Assembly: GCF_010500965.1 (NCBI RefSeq)
Contig: NZ_QVMI01000009.1
Location: forward strand, 64,572-128,571
Origin: Bacteroides sp. 51
GTDB taxonomy: Bacteria; Bacteroidota; Bacteroidia; Bacteroidales; Bacteroidaceae
Direction of reading: 5' to 3'
DNA length: 64,000 nucleotides
How positions within the stretch are numbered: position 1 is the stretch's first letter; the number at the start of each line of letters is the position of its first letter. A program made the position numbers and the translations under genes. The notes under the pieces are model-generated. The model had not been told where the DNA came from. It saw nothing but the letters and a program-made list of their open reading frames with translations, and did not search any database. This document shows positions 63,688-64,000 of this stretch, piece by piece.

Positions 63688-63708
63688 CCGGTAAATACTT
63701 AAAACGAG

Positions 63709-64000
63709 ATGAAATACTTTAAACTAGCAATTATATGGTTATCGTTAGGCGTTCTCAGTGCTTGCACACAGGATGAAACGCTGCAAACCGGACATGAAAA
63801 GGTTACGGTACAGTTCTCTTCGATTGTAACCGGTGAGGATGGCGAATCCATATCAAGAGCATCCGGCACAATATGGACAGCCAACGATAAGATCGGTATA
63901 TTTATGAAGAAAGCCGGGCAAGACCTTGCAGCGGAAAGCATCGTGAACAATGTCTCCAACATTTCCTATAAAACAGTGAGTGGCGACGGTTTCTTTGCAC
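63709..64000 (+). CDS. Second fimbrillin-like lipoprotein (3' end outside window)
   Basis: ATG 63709 opens MKYFKLAIIWLSLGVLSACT with a clear lipobox (LSAC), then a fimbrillin-like start (VTVQFSSIVTG, WTANDKIGIFMKKAG). About 97 residues are visible before the window ends. 21 bp after the previous gene, in the same operon; probably another surface glycan-binding or fimbrillin-family protein of the PUL. Confidence 0.8.
   Translation, partial: MKYFKLAIIWLSLGVLSACTQDETLQTGHEKVTVQFSSIVTGEDGESISRASGTIWTANDKIGIFMKKAGQDLAAESIVNNVSNISYKTVSGDGFFA

Noticed and set aside
1-64000. Insertion sequence, integrase, prophage or conjugative element
   Set aside because: No transposase, integrase, phage structural or mobilisation gene was found among the translated frames; mobile signs are limited to small palindromic repeats.

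Overview
The window reads as a chromosome segment from a gut-type Bacteroidales (Bacteroides or Parabacteroides; I cannot choose between them from sequence alone). The evidence is two SusC-type polysaccharide utilisation loci (PULs), a hybrid two-component regulator, lipoproteins with Bacteroidota signal peptides, and many promoters with the Bacteroidota -7 element TAnnTTTG.

Layout. 1-8.4 kb (minus strand): a PUL with a propeller/LuxR-type membrane regulator, a GH2 glycosidase and a SusC receptor cut by the window edge. 8.4-11.2 kb: S41 protease and adenosine kinase. 11.2-12.2 kb: two tRNA-Asn genes and a repeat-rich gap holding a palindromic element, a ten-unit 22-bp periodic array and a nested inverted repeat. 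12.2-18.1 kb: secretion locus A, with response regulator and histidine kinase on the minus strand and, divergently, a small double-glycine (GG) peptide, an HlyD-type adaptor and a C39-peptidase ABC exporter. 18.3-18.7 kb: a predicted structured non-coding RNA. 18.8-27.5 kb: ordinary genes (ComF-like, NUDIX, TPR protein, outer-membrane barrel, topA). 27.5-37.6 kb: secretion locus B, with paralogues of the exporter, adaptor, kinase and regulator plus six GG-leader peptides and five small membrane or lipoprotein genes in an AT-rich stretch. 37.7-48.5 kb: an AraC-type pseudogene, argS, HU, two rhomboid proteases, an EEP-fold hydrolase, an M3 peptidase with an in-frame stop at codon 4, and an ADP-forming acyl-CoA synthetase. 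48.6-64 kb: a heparin/heparan-sulfate-type PUL (GH88, PL12, hybrid regulator, SusC, SusD, fimbrillin-like surface lipoproteins).

Main discovery. Loci A and B appear to be one peptide-secretion and signalling system. Seven promoters share the same layout on their coding strand: two or three (C/T)TAAC boxes repeating every 11 bp, then exactly 22 bp, then a TAnnTTTG-like -7 element. They sit before the locus A peptide, three locus B peptide operons, the locus B adaptor/exporter, a DUF3836-like secreted protein, and a gene-free stretch that ends in a strong terminator and contains two hairpins with identical 9-nt loops on different stems. I infer one OmpR-family regulon, read by one or both paralogous kinase/regulator pairs. 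In both loci a short GG peptide with a related mature sequence is encoded divergently beside the kinase, as expected for an auto-inducing peptide. Function (pheromone, bacteriocin or both) is inference.

Other unusual points are two four-unit arrays of a CCCGGG-centred palindrome with an exact 23-bp period, REP-like palindromes, and several repeat families in intergenic gaps.
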